In this document: piece by piece, positions 34,605 to 47,580 of the stretch
Position numbering within the stretch: position 1 is the first letter of the stretch
Layout: the number at the start of each line of letters is the position of its first letter
Assembly (NCBI GenBank): GCA_015501585.1
Contig: JADNRY010000209.1
Coordinates: 42,031-106,030 of the forward strand
DNA: 64,000 nt
Direction: 5' to 3'
Origin: Rhodocollybia butyracea
Taxonomy: Eukaryota > Basidiomycota > Agaricomycetes > Agaricales > Omphalotaceae
Notes under the pieces: generated by a model
What the model saw: the letters and a program-made list of their open reading frames with translations, nothing else
Databases searched by the model: none
Told to the model about the DNA's origin: nothing
Made by a program: the position numbers and the translations under genes

Positions 34605-35405
34605 ATGCCCCGACACGTTCCAGCGCCCGTGCCTAATCCCGCAGCTACCTGGTCTAGGACATTGGTCATCAGGAAAAGCCGTTTTTGCCTAGGTGACCCC
34701 AGAGTGGCCTAAAGCAAACTAGGTGACCTATGAATCCTATGGCATCCTAGGAATTTGGGCTCGTCCCTTGCCAGTCAAGGCTCTTGAGGATTCCCTAGGG
34801 TATCCTAGGCAAACCCAGGGCAAGCCTAGGTTTGCCCAGGTTTGCCCAGGTGTTCCCCAGGTGTTCCCCAGGAGCACCTGGGCAAACCTGGGCAAACCTA
34901 GGCTTGCCTAGGGAGTCCTCAAGAGCCTTGACTGGCAAGAGACGAGCCCAAATTCCTAGGATGCCATAGGATTCATAGGTCACCTAGTTTGCTTTAGGCC
35001 ACTCTGGGGTCACCTAGGCAAAAACGGCTTTTCCTGATGGTTGAACTATTATCCTCTGCTGATCCGCTAACTACCATGCACTGCCGCCATTGCTCGATTG
35101 TCCAATTCGCTCTCTCCGCAATGTCCATGTTCTTTGGACTTCTCGAACGCTTGCCGCTCCAGGATCAAGGAATCCCGAGAAGAGGCAGAAGTTGGATGAG
35201 AGGTAGGAAACATCTTTCATGTTGGATAGGTTCGCGCAGATGCTGCGTGATTCAGGGCCTCGATAATACCATCATAAATTCGCAGCGGCAACTCGCATAC
35301 ACCCCGTGCTTTGCTCGCTCGCCATTACGGAGATGCACGGCGGTTGGAGATGTCAAGCAAGGATTTTCTATCCCGCTCAAAGAAAAGATCGCCTGCAGAC
35401 CTTGA
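34605..35405 (+). pseudogene. Open frame interrupted by MITE copy 2
   Basis: The frame from ATG 34605 (MPRHVPAPVPNPAATWSR) is open to the MITE and, with the MITE removed leaving one AT, continues without a stop as MVELLSSADPLTTMHCRH up to a stop at 35403-35405. The protein is cysteine-rich in the middle (MHCRHCSI) with no recognised domain, and may be only part of a spliced gene. Confidence 0.3.
34670..35036. mobile_element. CAGGAAAA-family MITE, copy 2 (367 bp)
   Basis: Same family as 24018-24302: identical outer arms and AT on both sides (34668-34669 and 35037-35038). It is longer because of an extra central palindrome made of GGTTTGCCCA and GTGTTCCCCA steps. It can fold into a single hairpin over its full length. 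Confidence 0.9.
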
Positions 35406-35750
35406 CAAGTGTTTGCTTGCAGGGACTGATACCTTTCTCTCATATATATTGTCCCCCTGATCTTCTTACTTTCTGATACCCACATCCGCCTCTGCTAGAC
35501 CTGCATGTCCCAAGGCTGCAGATAGGCTTCTCAACTTCTTTCAATAGATCATGAACTTGTGCACTTACATTACTCCCTGCTGAATACATCTATCCTTTGA
35601 TACTAAGAGAAAACCGACCAGCAGGAACTGCAATAGGTGTCTGCGATGTTGGTAATTTGGCTGCATGATGAAATGATTACTCAATGCCATTGGAAGTAGA
35701 CCCACAATGAATGCACATTGGGGTAAAAATTGGCGCAATAATACATGCAA
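35406..35750. other. No gene recognised
   Basis: Short unique stretch between the interrupted frame and the two-exon gene below. Confidence 0.35.
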
Positions 35751-35751
35751 A

Positions 35752-36209
35752 CTAGTTGAGGTCTTCGTAATACACTACAGGTTCTGCAGGATAAAACGAA
35801 GCAAGAGAACCGGAAGACGGCGCAGGGAAAGAATATACAGTCGGGGGAGGGTAAACAGGAGCAGGCACAGCAGGGAGAGAAAGCAACACAACAAATGCAA
35901 TATTGAGTGATACGCATGTGGGAATACTGCGATAATGGCGCTGCATTGGGTAAGTATGCGCAGTATAACCCACAGTAACTACCGAACCAGGTGGAAGATC
36001 TACCATTCCAGTTCCGTACAGAGGGTAAGAAGATATTGCTAGCTCGTGGAGCTGGTTCGCTTCGCATTCAAACGCAAGATCAGTGCCTAAGCAGCGACTG
36101 TCGTAGATTGGAACTATGCGGCATACATTAATGTTTGTGAGATACAAGCTAGTAAAGCATAAAACTCACCTGGATCAGCAAATGAAGTGTTTGGCCTGAA
36201 CTGGCCCAT
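35752..36209 (-). CDS. Small two-exon hypothetical protein
   Basis: Exon 1 36209-36170 begins MGQFRPNTSFADP; a 56 nt intron (36114-36169; GTGAGTTT donor, GCATAG acceptor) leads to exon 2, 36113-35752. The joined frame is open for about 134 residues to TAG or an equivalent stop. Features: an N-terminal globular part with ECEANQLHELAISSYPLYG and DLPPGSVVTVGYTAHTYP, a hydrophobic stretch SLNIAFVVLLSLPAV, and a proline-rich tail ending YYEDLN. There may be further upstream exons. No family recognised. Confidence 0.45.
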
Positions 36210-36214
36210 GACAG

Positions 36215-37485
36215 TCAGTGTCAAGGTCTCAACGAAGAGTCTTGTTAACCAGTAAAATGGGTATGTTTGGTTAATATAATGTTTGGGGCTGATCAGTAGA
36301 AAGTAAGTAGCTAGAACCTTAGAACAAGTGAGGAAAGGTATACTTTATATTGAGTTGGTGTGCTCAATACGGGTATTGGTGACAAGTAAATGTTGGGAAT
36401 CTTACAATAGTTGGGATAACTATTGGAGTGTTCAGATCTTGTATGTCAGTAAAGTAGCTTGTCTCTCGGGTGTAAATCTTAGTGTTCACACAAAAGAGTA
36501 TGGTTCAAACAATGTTGATAGCTGTAGGTACTGGGTTACAAAATATTAGGACTAAAGAAAAGAGGGGGGTTCATGTAAATAGGGCTTTTATAGGTAATTC
36601 TCATGGGAAGATATTAGATAAGAAACATGTGCAACCCTCAAGGCAATTCCATGGATTGTACTAAATAAGTAAGGACAAGTGGATTAGTAAGTAAACAGAT
36701 TGGTAAGTAAGATAGCAGCTCATGACATGAGTAAGCAGAAATATGAGCAAGCAAATAGATAAGTAGATAGTATGGCAAAATCCCCTTCTTTAGCCTTGTA
36801 CAGCATGTATAGTAACTGAGCCTGTAATAATATAGTATAGATGAGCCTGTATTGAACATGGAAATGGTCAATCCCTGACAGAAGCTCCCCCTTCGGAAGA
36901 CCGAGCCCTCAAGGTCCCAGATGACGCTATCATTTCCTATTCAGAAGAATAAACGCCCACTAAATAAAATCGGATCAATAATAATATTTTTTTTTTTTGA
37001 TCACTTCGGCACGCCAGTTATATATGCCCTTTTATCTGGCCCTTCAATCACTCCTCCACTCCTAGCACTTAGTGTTAACTATCCTCATGAAATGCTTTGT
37101 ATAATTTGATTCCTGGCTTGATTTTGGACCGACAATATTTTTTTGTTTTTTGTTTTCCATCAATACGTGATTCTTTCTGTCTTCCCGAGCCTTGCTGCAA
37201 TGAGGCAGACCTCGCGGTCGACTATCGTCGATCCTGTCAAAGGAATCCCCCCAGAACCTTGAATTAATATGATTATAGTGTAGCAGACCTGCGATTGTTA
37301 TTTTTTCTAAGTACTCAGATGTATAGTTGTTACACTTTTCCGCATATCCCAGCGTACAGTTCCTCTACTTTGGGGATAAAGTTCTTGATGGGGTATCCTA
37401 ATCTCTACACAGGGATGAGGTATCAAGAGAACTGGGGCCCTCGTCGGTATTTACTGAGTCCTGCAATGGCTTCAAAGTTTTTTCT
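36215..37485. other. No gene recognised
   Basis: AT-rich sequence. At 36655-36770 it contains low-complexity AAGTAAG/AGATAAGTAG words; at 36988-37000 a T run. Probably the intergenic region before the promoter at 37487. Confidence 0.45.
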
Positions 37486-37486
37486 G

Positions 37487-37494
37487 TATAAATA
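37487..37494 (+). promoter_or_regulatory. TATA box of the split host gene
   Basis: TATAAATA 75 nt before ATG 37562. An earlier in-frame ATG (37496) lies only two bases after this box and so is unlikely to be the start. Confidence 0.55.
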
Positions 37495-38959
37495 GATGTA
37501 TTTCTATCTGGTTTTTCCAGCAGTCCCTTCAGTGATTTCTTCCCACTTTCAAGACTACAAGATGTTTCCTCACCCAGCCGGTTCTGCTTTCTTCAGCCCC
37601 TCGTCTGTGAAATCGGAGCCGCTCCCAGACCCCCAAGGTACGAAGTTCCCCCTTCTGTGTCCAAGATTATCTCAAGAATTTTCTTTTTAATGTTACAGTC
37701 TCGTTCCGTCCTGCTGAGGAGGGTATCCCATCTGTTCTTAACAGGCAGGTTGCAACTGCGGTTGGCGCCATCAACAATGGTGCTATTGCAGCCATTCAAG
37801 GTGATTCAACTCATATCCAAGCAGATTTGTATCTTGTAGCACAGTAAGTGTCAGTCTGTAGACCTATTCTTCATATTTGTTTACTTCCCTTACTAGGTCC
37901 GTCGATGAATTGTGTAATTCTGCTGTGCGAGAACTCCTCACAGTTACTGAGGGGTTGGAAGATACCTCACGGGAGTTGATGCTTGCTAAGACGTACATGT
38001 TGTCCCTCTGTCCCAACAATCATATCTTACTGACCCTGACTTTACTAGAGAAATTTCGGTTCAAAAAATCGAACTTGCCAACAAGGATCTTGAGCTCTCA
38101 ACCAAGGAGGCTGAAATTGCAAAGTTGAAGCAGGAACGCGATACAGCACAAACGAACGTAACACGTCATTTGCGCAGTGGAACAAGGCTTTGACGGACTT
38201 CAACACCTCTCAGAATCAATTAAAGGAAGAACAAAGGTTCGTTCCTGCTCATGCCTTGTCTTTGTGCTCATTTCTGACTGATTTATTCTTGCCTTTTTAG
38301 CCGAGCAGAGAATTATTGCACCATGTTGCGCAATCTGCGTCAGGAATCTGAAACCTTCAAGCAGTCTGAGTCTTCCCCTGCAAATAGAAATCCTATTCTG
38401 GCTGAGCGCAGGTCTCGTACTTGGAATCCCCGAGACACCTCTCCCCACCGCAATTCTGAGCGGAAATCTCATCCTCGTCACTGGTCCATAGGTGCTAGGT
38501 CTCGTAACCAGTCGTTTGGTCAACTGTCTGGTCTTGCTGTCCCTGACACAGCGGGAGGACACCCTGAGCATCCTTCCACATCAGGAAAAGGCTAATAGAC
38601 TCAAGCCAACTTGAGCCAACTTGAGGCCAACTTGAGTATATTTGCCAACTTGATGCCAACCTGAGTATATTTGTCAACTTGAGGTTGACCTGGGCCTACT
38701 TGAGTAGATTTGCCAACTTGAGGCTAACCTGGGTCAACTTGAGTAGATTTGTTAGCTTGAGATCAACCAGGGTCAACCTCAGTAGATTTGTCAACTTGAG
38801 GTTAACTTGAGATTAACTGAAGTCAACTTGAGCTTAACCTGGTATAAGGCATGTACTGAGTTCAACTGTAGAGTAGTAATGCCCAAAGTTGCTATTTAAG
38901 TTGAACTTGAATGAGGTTTAGGTTTAAAAAAGATCAATTGTGTAGACAGAGGTCATTAG

Positions 38960-40080
38960 GTATCTAGACAAATTCTATACAACTGGGGGTAGTGTGGGAT
39001 GGGACCAGGGTAGGAAAGTGCAAAGACAGGAAGTGAATAAAGGAACATAGAGAGGCTCCCTAGAGACTGTGAATGTGCCCTACATTGAAAAAATTGAGAG
39101 AAAACCAAGGGAGAGATGGCAAAAACATCAAAAATCACCTAATGAGACTGACCAGGGGGAGATGACCCAGATGGAAAGTGACCAGGAAGTAAGTAGAGGA
39201 GCATAGAGAGGGTCCTAAGCGAATGTGAATGGGCCCTACCTCGGAAAAATTGAGTGAAAATTGAAGGAGTTATGGCAAAAACATTGAAAATCACCTATAT
39301 GACGAGAGAGTGATGGAAAAAGTTGGGAATTGCTCTAGCGTGAGTAAGGCTATAGTGAGGGGGTACCTAGGAGATCTAAACGAGCCCTGGACGAAAGAGA
39401 TTGAATGGAAACTGATGGAAATATGGCAAAAACAGCGAAAATCACCTAAGTGAGACTGACCAGAGGGAGATGAACAAGATGGAAAGTGACCAGGAAGTGA
39501 GTGGAGGAGCATGGAGAGGGTCTTAAGCGAATGTGAACGGGCCCTACCTCAGAAAAATTGAGTGAAAATTGAAGGAGTTATGGCAAAAACATTGAAAATC
39601 ACCTATTGATGAGAGAGGGATGGAAAAGGTTGGGAATTGCTCTGGCGTGAGTACGACGATAGTGAGTGGGTACCTAGGGGATCTAAACGAGCCCTGGACG
39701 AAAGAAATTGAATAAGAACTGATGGAAATATGGCAAAAACAGCGAAAATCACCTAAGTGAGACTGACCAGGGGGAGATGACCAAGATGGAAAGTGACCAA
39801 GAAGTGAGTAGAGGAGCATGGAGAGGGTCCTAAGCGAATGCGAACGGGCCCTACCTCGGAAAAATTGAGTGAAAATTGAAGGAGTTATGGCAAAAACATT
39901 GAAAATCACCTATATGACGAGAGAGTGATGGAAAAAGTTGGGAATTGCTCTAGCGTGAGTAAGGCGATAGTGAGGGGGTACCTAGGGAATCTAAACGAGC
40001 CCTGGACGAAAGAAATCGAATGGAAACTGATGGAAATATGGCAAAAAACAGCGAAAATCACTTAAGTGAGAATGAACTGA
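38960..40080 (-). repeat. Satellite array of about 308 bp units, left
   Basis: Three complete units and degenerate flanks. Each unit is two related half-units ending GGCAAAAACAGCGAAAATCACC and GGCAAAAACATTGAAAATCACC-type words, so the ancestral period is about 154 bp. Repeated words include GGGCCCTACCTCGGAAAAAT and GATCTAAACGAGCCCTGGAC. Inverted copy of the array at 49150-50040. Confidence 0.85.
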
Positions 40081-40426
40081 GGAGTGCTGAACAACATGGG
40101 GAACTGATCATATGAGATCAAAGCAGCATAGAGAATGTCTTTAGGCAATGTGAGTGAGCCCTACTTTGAAGAAATTGCATGAAAACTGCAGGTAGTGGTA
40201 GTGGTAGTGGTAGTATAACCGACATGGTCCCATTTAGGAACTGCCGGGGTCCCAGCCACATGTATCGCGCCAAATACATGCCTGGGATGCATAGCCTCGA
40301 TGTTGCTGTGATCAGCACTCGCTGTACCGTCTCACAACATTAAGACTATACACGACCTAAAAAAAAGGCGCTCAAAGAAACATATTCTTCACAATATGCA
40401 AGATAACCAGAAAATGAAGAATACCA

Positions 40427-43400
40427 TTACATGCTTGCATACAAATGAGGTTCAGGAATATACACCTCCCTATTTACAAATACTGCGAAGACGTCAAAGA
40501 TATACTTGGCAGTAAGAGTCAGAAAACGAGAGTCAAAAAGAATTCTACACAAGAAAACATATGAAGAACAATTGTATCGCATACTTGACAAGCCAGGCGC
40601 CAAGACATCCATTTCCATGAAATATTCCTCCCGAAGACGGTGAAGATCAGGATCCATAGTACAGTCCAACAATGCATGTGCTTCATCTTCTACTGCTAGC
40701 CTACAAAAACGGCACAGTCTCCATTCCCTAGGGATGTACGGACGGTTCCGTTCCGAATAGCATAACAATTCAATAGCCAAAGGATGAGACGACATTATCA
40801 AGCGAGTGAAAGCATGTCTGTGTTTTGGTACTGTGATGAGTTTGAGATAGGGTCGTAACACTCGTGTCGCACTTGTATGAAGTGGCTGACCGTAGTCGTT
40901 GTATTCCACCCGATGTCTGAGCAAGTGCGTCCGTACAAACTGCTGGATATCTGCAGTTAAAGAGTTATCACATGAAGATTTCACTGCAACAATGAGTCCC
41001 GAGATTCTGTCCGGGTCACGAAGGTCATCTAGAGAGCACTCCACAGGAATAGGCAAACGCGAGAGTACTACCATGATGTCGTTTACCCAGGATGGATGGT
41101 GGTCCATTACCAGATGAAAAGAGTTTTTCAGCGCAGAGGAAACGATGCGTCAATCCGGGAGATGGAGCAGTGTTTGAAGATAAGTCAGAGCTAGAGATAT
41201 GCGCCGATAGCGGACAGGCTGAATGCCTGAATCAATGAATAAAGGGGCCAACAATGACCGTTTGCCAACTCCAAGCAGCCGTCGAAGAAACTGATGCTGA
41301 ACGTCCTGCAAAGATTGCAATAAAGCTAGATCAATGTCGAGCACAACTTCGCATCCAAAAATAAGATAAGGATCAACTCGCGCCATGTATAGTGTAACAC
41401 CTGATTGCGGGGAAAGACAACCTATAGCAGATTCCAACGCAAACAAGGCTCTCACTACGTTTCGAGCTTTCGATGCTTTCACACTATACACCGGTGCCAA
41501 GATATACCGATGCGTCGAAATGAACTGCAGACCAACATACTTATACGATGCAACCAAGTCGATTGCCGCATTGTCCACCAAAAACACAGGGACCACCATT
41601 GGGAGTGGGCCAAATAACATCCACTTGGTCTTCTTGACACTTATCTGCATTGAATTCAGACGACACCAAGTGAAGAAACAGTCAAGTTTCGCCTGTAAGC
41701 CACTCGCCAATGTTGACCAAAGTGCGACGTCATCAGCCTGTTCCACATGAGAGACGTTTTGGCCCATGAGGTAGACATCATCGTTGCGCTCCGGCAAGAC
41801 TAGATCAGAGAAGTAAATATTCCATAGAATTGGCAAGAGCGTATCACCAGTTAGCAGTCCAATTAGACTTCGAAACGCAGAGGAAACTTGATCCCCATGA
41901 TGAACAACATAATGCATTCGCGCATACAACAGTCGGAGCCAGTCAAACAGAGGACCAGACATTCCGAAAGTGAATAACTTTCTCCATAGAGTAGGAATAT
42001 CGGTTGAAGGGAATGCATTCTTTAAGTCAACAAAGGCCACAAAGAGGGATTTCCCATGAGCTCTTGCTTCCTCAATGGCCGAGCGAAGAATGAAGGAGTT
42101 GTTATGCATGCGATAGCCTTCTCAAAAACCATTCTGCGAGTCTGGTAGAAGATCAGTATGTTCTGCCCATTCGCGCACACGACAGTCGATAATCAATGTG
42201 AGCATTTTTAGAAGACAGGACTCCAATCCAATGATGCGATAGCTGTCAGGCTCATCACAATTAAGACCAAGTTTCAGAATACCGATCAGGATAGTAGTGA
42301 ACCACTGCTGCGGGGCATCAAGGTCAAAAATGCAATGATTGAACAGAGCAACCAGGGCAGAGTTAGGGATTCTATCAATCAGCTTATAAGAGACTGCATC
42401 GATTCCACGAGCACTTTTGGAGGAGCGGTGACGGAGTTTCGCTTTGCAATGAGCCACTTCCAATTCCGTAATCAATTTCGAGAAGGAATGAAGGGGAGTG
42501 TTATCTGTTGTAGCCTGAGGGATTGAACTCGACAGAAGGTGATTCAATTCTCGCAACGCCTTGTCAAAATATGCCGGAGGCTCAGGTAGAGGATTCAGAT
42601 GGGCTTCAAATACATCTGCCAACTGCGTTGCTGATACTCAGCTTGGCCTTTTCTTTGTATCCGTCCACTCTCTGATGTATCGCCAGAAGCAAAACGAGGA
42701 GTCTGAAGACAATAGTTTAGACTGATTTATACGGCGTTGGTCACGTTCCCTATGAAGTTGTCAGAAACATCCACGATTGTCAAAATTCCTGTACCGATTA
42801 CGCCCCCTATGAGAATGCATGTGGTCCGGATCCAGCTCCTCTCTGTCTGGGTCGCTGACTTGAATAAATGGCGTAGTTTTTGTAGGGCAGTACTCTTCCA
42901 GCTCCGAAAAGACTTTTCTCCTATGCAGTTTACGATTCCCGGTTACTGAAGCAGGTTCAGGATAGGGAGGAGGAACAAGCCAAACATACGCTCTGCATGA
43001 CTTTGCCACCTGAGATGCCCAGTTCTGAGTTACCATCGAATGAGCATTGGATTTGCGCGATATCATTCGAAACTGTACAGGAGCTGCACGGTTGCGCAGA
43101 AAAGATACAGCAACCTTAATGAGATCGCTGTGAGCGCAATCATAAGCATGTTGCTCATGCTCCGCTGCCCAATAACAGAAAGAACGGATAAGAAATTCTG
43201 ACGAGGTGTATATATCCAAGTGTCTCTGTGGGCATTGCTCTGCCATTTGCAGAGCAGAGATCAGCGCACATATGATTGCGCGATTTGTTGTTGGTGGCGG
43301 CATCTGAGGGATAATCGCGACATTATTCCAGATACTGTTTTCTCCCCAGTAAACCGCAAACGCTGCTTGTCTTTCCGAAGAAACATGTAAATGGGAGGCC

Positions 43401-44512
43401 GCGGCCAAGGACACTGCACAGATGCCGGTATCAGCAAACACCGGACCATACAACGAATCAATAGCCTCTGTCGTATTTTGGGCCAGAAGTAAAACATCAG
43501 AGACCACATTGTCAAGCTCAGTGGGAGGCAGCTCAGGAGAGCAGAGGTCATCGGAATCCAATGTCGGCAGTACGTCCAATTGCTCACCCGGCTGGTAAGG
43601 TAAAGTCAATTCGATAGCAGCATGGTCTGACTGCGGTGATTTCACGACAGTAAGAGCACCACACTGGAGCAAAGGTAGCGCAGATTTTGAGGCCAGGACA
43701 TAATCTACTACAGCCGAACCCATAGGTTGGAACGAGGTCAATTGTCCTGGGGTATTATTTTCGTAGCAGGTGCCATTGAGAAGCTCCAGTACGTTGTCTC
43801 TACATAGATCTAACATCCACTTCCCGCGAGAGTTAGAAACTTTATCGAGAGAAATACGAGGAGGGCTGTCCTCTGCACGAACCAAGTCCGCAGTTCGACA
43901 GTTTAGATCTCCAAGAACGTAAGTCGGTTTCACACCCTTTGCATAGATAGTGATAATGTCTTCCAACCTATCAACAGGGTCACATTCCGACCAATCACCA
44001 TAGGATGATCCTGAGGGAAGTAGATATGCGCCTACGAGCATGAAGTCAGGGGTTTCCAACACTACAATGTCGGGCATACAGTGCTCGGTTTTCACCACGA
44101 TGTCCAGTTGCTCTTTGAAGATCACCGCCACGCCTGGACCTGCACGCCTTAGACCAGGCCGGTCAGGTCGAGGAGAAGAAACAATTCTATAACCACTAGG
44201 TAGTGGTAGGCTGTTGTCTTGGCCGGGTCTGAGCCATGTTTCCAATAGGAATGCGATTTCGAAGTTTTGAATGTACTGCGTGAAGACGTTATCTCGCAAC
44301 TTGAGAATAAGACTACCATGTATATTCCATACAAGTACAGAGATACATAGACAATTTTCACCAGGCGAGGAAGGACATGAAGGAAAAAGGGGGGCATGTG
44401 CAGTAGTAACTGGAAGCGAGGAAAGAGATGAAGGAAAGAGCGAAGCATGGGTGATAGTGACAGGAGGCGAGGGAGGAAATGAAGGAAAGATGCATGCATG
44501 AGCGGTAGTCAC
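40427..44512 (-). pseudogene. LINE ORF2: endonuclease, RNase H-like, RT, CCHC
   Basis: A single frame of 1,361 codons interrupted by four stops, all TGA (42761-42763, 42638-42640, 42122-42124, 41150-41152); no frameshift. The N-terminus has three 17-residue repeats (TTAHACIFPSFPPSPPV-type). An APE-like endonuclease spans about 53-305: N63 in VWNIHG, E91 in ETWLRP, D202/N204 in GDLNC, SDH at 295-297. An RNase H-like region, about 383-505, lies before the RT but has lost canonical residues (NRAIICAL for NRAEL.A, IYTSSE for IYTDSE). RT runs from about 630: VDLKNAFPSTD (828), GLLTGDTLLPILWN, QADDVAL (925). A CCHC knuckle CRFCRLAVEDEAHALLDC lies near the C-terminus. It copies LINE RNA into nicked target DNA. 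Confidence 0.85.
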
Positions 44513-44593
44513 TGGATGATCCAGTGTTACAGTAGAAATACTATATTACCATTTTAACATAACCACGAAACAGATTATAATGAAGATGAGATC

Positions 44594-46057
44594 TCACCAT
44601 CCAGTGGACGGGTACTCAGCTCGCAATTGACCCTGCAATTCTGGAGCGCGAATATCAGAGCGAGGTGGAAGAGGATTCCACCGAGTTTGCAATGTTTCAT
44701 ATGACACCGTGTTATCTGCTGCAGGACGAGGGATCAGGCGGAATTGCAGACCATGAAGTTCCAAAGGACAGGCATCGGTGACAATCCTAAGAAATCTGGA
44801 TGCTGAATCTGATGTTTTGAAACGAAGAACAACGTGTGGCGACGCGGAACGATCGCGCAGACGATATGCAGCAAGTACTTTGACGAAGGCGGTATCTGTT
44901 GTACTCAAAATTCTTCGAGCAACAGCGGCAGTGGTTTCCTCATTCCTGACTCCTTCGACAAGAAGTTCAGTGCCCTCATCTTCCTGGTGGAAACGTTTTG
45001 CAGCCTGAGGGAAGGTTTCCGGAAGAGAATGTTTCACTGTAGCGCCCCCATATGGCGATACATAAGTAGAGGGTGTCATCATAGGAGAAATGAAACGGGA
45101 ACCACTGGCAAGAGGCGCATCACCTGCACCTAGGGAAGGGAATGGCTGAAGAGTAGGTTGAGACAACGCCTGGGATGACAGTCTTCCCCGCATCTCAGCT
45201 ACCTCGGTTTCAAGATACCATTGCAAATCCAGTATTTGCTTCTGCACATTCGGGATTCGTAATGACTGAAGATCATTCATAACTTGTTCGAGATTGGGTA
45301 GTCACTGGCAAACATCATGAGCATCGGTGCGCAGACAACTAACCTCAGCTGATTGGCTGCTCGCACAATCCTGAAGGGAGCTAACAGCTGCATGAATATC
45401 GTGCCATTCTGGGAAAGCCACAAGAGAAGACGGGAGGGATGGTCCTGCAGACGAAGCACCTTGGTGAGTGTCAAGTGCTTCCCGGAACGAGGCTTGCACA
45501 GCAGCGAGTGTAGTAATATCATCTTGTACACCAATATGTTCAGTGTTGCCCTGCAGCTGTAGATGATGAATCGCAACTGCCAGTCGAGCAATGTTATCGT
45601 TGTTACGATCTTTCGCTTTCATCATGGTTTCAGTTGCAGGTGGAGGAGTGAGATGGAAAAAGTCAAAAGCTTCTTTCTCGCCAGGAATCGCCAGCATAGA
45701 CGAAGATGACGAGGGTTCTGGGTGAGAAGGGACGACTTCTTTCTCCTTTCCTTTGCGTTTACCTGGTTCGCCTGAGTCACCTGAACCCGATGCAACAGCC
45801 AGCAAATGGCTTGACTGCTTCCGTAGCGTACGTGAATTAGTGGGTTCCACCATACCAGAAGTGACGCGGGGCTCGGCAGTAGTGGTTTCCAGAGCCAAGG
45901 AGTCGCTTGCTGCAGTTGCAGACAATGCCGTTGCCGTCTCCGTGCGAGATAATGGGGCCAGGGAAGCCAAGGGTGTAGGCTGTATCATATTGGCAGTATA
46001 CAATTTCAGTGGCAAAGGCCCAGGAACATTAGGTGCTGTTTCCGTACGAGAGTCCAT
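44594..46057 (-). pseudogene. LINE ORF1 (RNA-binding), one TGA
   Basis: Starts at ATG 46057 (MDSRTETAPNVPGPLPLKLY). The frame is open for 487 codons except for TGA at 45302-45304. The N-terminal half is Ser/Thr/Pro-rich with a basic patch (GKRKGKEKEVV), then a helical coiled-coil segment (LRIPNVQKQILDLQWYLE). The C-terminus has an RRM-like fold pattern: TAFVKVLAAYRLRDRSASPH, VVLRFKTSDSASRFL, LQFRLIPRP. This is typical of LINE ORF1p, which coats the RNA. It ends 81 nt before ORF2. Confidence 0.7.
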
Positions 46058-46460
46058 GAGAAGAAATGCAGGAAATTAACGAAATTCTAATTCTCGAGTG
46101 ACTGGTCTACGTAGACATTATGAAGCTGAGACAGAAACTCCACAAAGGTAAGATGTGGATGTAATTGCCGAATCATAAATGACTCACGTCGTGACATCAA
46201 CGCTGAACAAGCTTCAGGTTAGTAATGAAAGGCGAGGCCTGTAGAATTTGTCTGGTCAAGTTCGGGTAGTAGTTCAGTAGACGAGAAATACGAGTTTGAT
46301 ATCGAAAAGAAGAAAAAGCAAGAATTGAATAGTGATTGATTACATACGTTGTACAACACAGAAGGATAACATAAAAGAAGGTACAATCAGTGGCTCCTCG
46401 TTCCCGATGTACGATTCCACTCATGATGAGCATAAGTGCATTCCCAGAAATATGTATGAT

Positions 46461-47168
46461 TCACCAACAGTCTCGACTGACCCCGATCGGATCAAAAACA
46501 GTAATAGTTTTGAAGAGATTAACAAAGACATTGGCATCATCCTCAAGCGCAAAAGACAGACGTAACACACCGCTGGGCATTTCGTCATATTGAGCTGGGT
46601 CAGGGATATCCCAGGGAGGAGTAGATTGCTCGTAGAGTTCATCCAATTGACCTCGCGTAAAACGTCCATGTTGAGAACCAGGAAGTCGTCCAAGGAATAC
46701 ATAGTGCGGCAGATTATCATCACTGTCTATCATCGGAGGTGAAAGACTATCAGTGGAAGAGGATGGACGATTGGTTTCCGTGGCTTTGGAAGCGCTGCCT
46801 TCCATTGTCTCAGGAGACTCACGACCATGCGTCGGATTACCTGGCGACAGACAGGTGATAACGAGGTTGGTGATTCTGTTTTGAGCAATGATACTATCTG
46901 TCATCATACTTTCCAGGAACATAATACGCCGTTCCATCCGTTCGAGAATGAGTTCGAAACAATTCATCGTTGCAACGTACTGAATATTGCCAGTGATACC
47001 AGGAGAATTGTGAAGAGGGGAAGGGGAGTGGTCAGAGAATGTATCGGATGCAGTAAAGCCATTCACATGAAGAGTACTTCCTACAGGAATGGGAGAAACG
47101 GGGTTCGAGATTGGCACCAATGCAGGCATAGATGGACTATAGGGCGGTGAGTTGTTAGAGACTGGCAT
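46461..47168 (-). CDS. Second gag-like frame upstream of LINE ORF1
   Basis: ATG 47168 (MPVSNNSPPYSPSMPAL); the open frame extends further upstream without ATG. Pro/Ser-rich N-terminus, a helical segment FELILERMERRIMFLESMMT, a PSSSTDSLSPP linker and a C-terminal strand-helix pattern GVLRLSFALEDDANVFVNLF that mirrors the VVLRF...ASRFL pattern of ORF1. It is probably a second ORF1-like protein of the same LINE or the remnant of another one. No enzyme motif. Confidence 0.5.
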   Translation of the reverse strand: MPVSNNSPPYSPSMPALVPISNPVSPIPVGSTLHVNGFTASDTFSDHSPSPLHNSPGITGNIQYVATMNCFELILERMERRIMFLESMMTDSIIAQNRITNLVITCLSPGNPTHGRESPETMEGSASKATETNRPSSSTDSLSPPMIDSDDNLPHYVFLGRLPGSQHGRFTRGQLDELYEQSTPPWDIPDPAQYDEMPSGVLRLSFALEDDANVFVNLFKTITVFDPIGVSRDCW

Positions 47169-47580
47169 TGTATGGGACAATGAGTGTACGGAAGATAAAG
47201 ATCGTTTGCGAGGATAACAGAATGAGTAGCTCCACAAGTCTCAGTACAGTAAGCACATAGGTCATAAATGACCACTGGATAGAGGGCAGCTATCAGCAAC
47301 AGACAGGAAGATTACGGGTGGGCCACAGACGAGTTTCCTGCGCAAGTAAAAACGAGGCATTTACGATTAAACAGTAACCCAAAACAAATACGAGGTAACC
47401 AGGATGCTAGTTGCACATAACCAATACTCGTATATTGATCATATCGAAGCTCCCGTTAGCCCAAGGGACAATAGAAAGCGAAAGGTTTGACAAAAGTTCC
47501 GTCTCGAACATCTTCAGGATCTCGAGTATAGATTATTATTTAGCGTTGACCGTAGTGAACACAGTGTTCATGCGCAAAAG

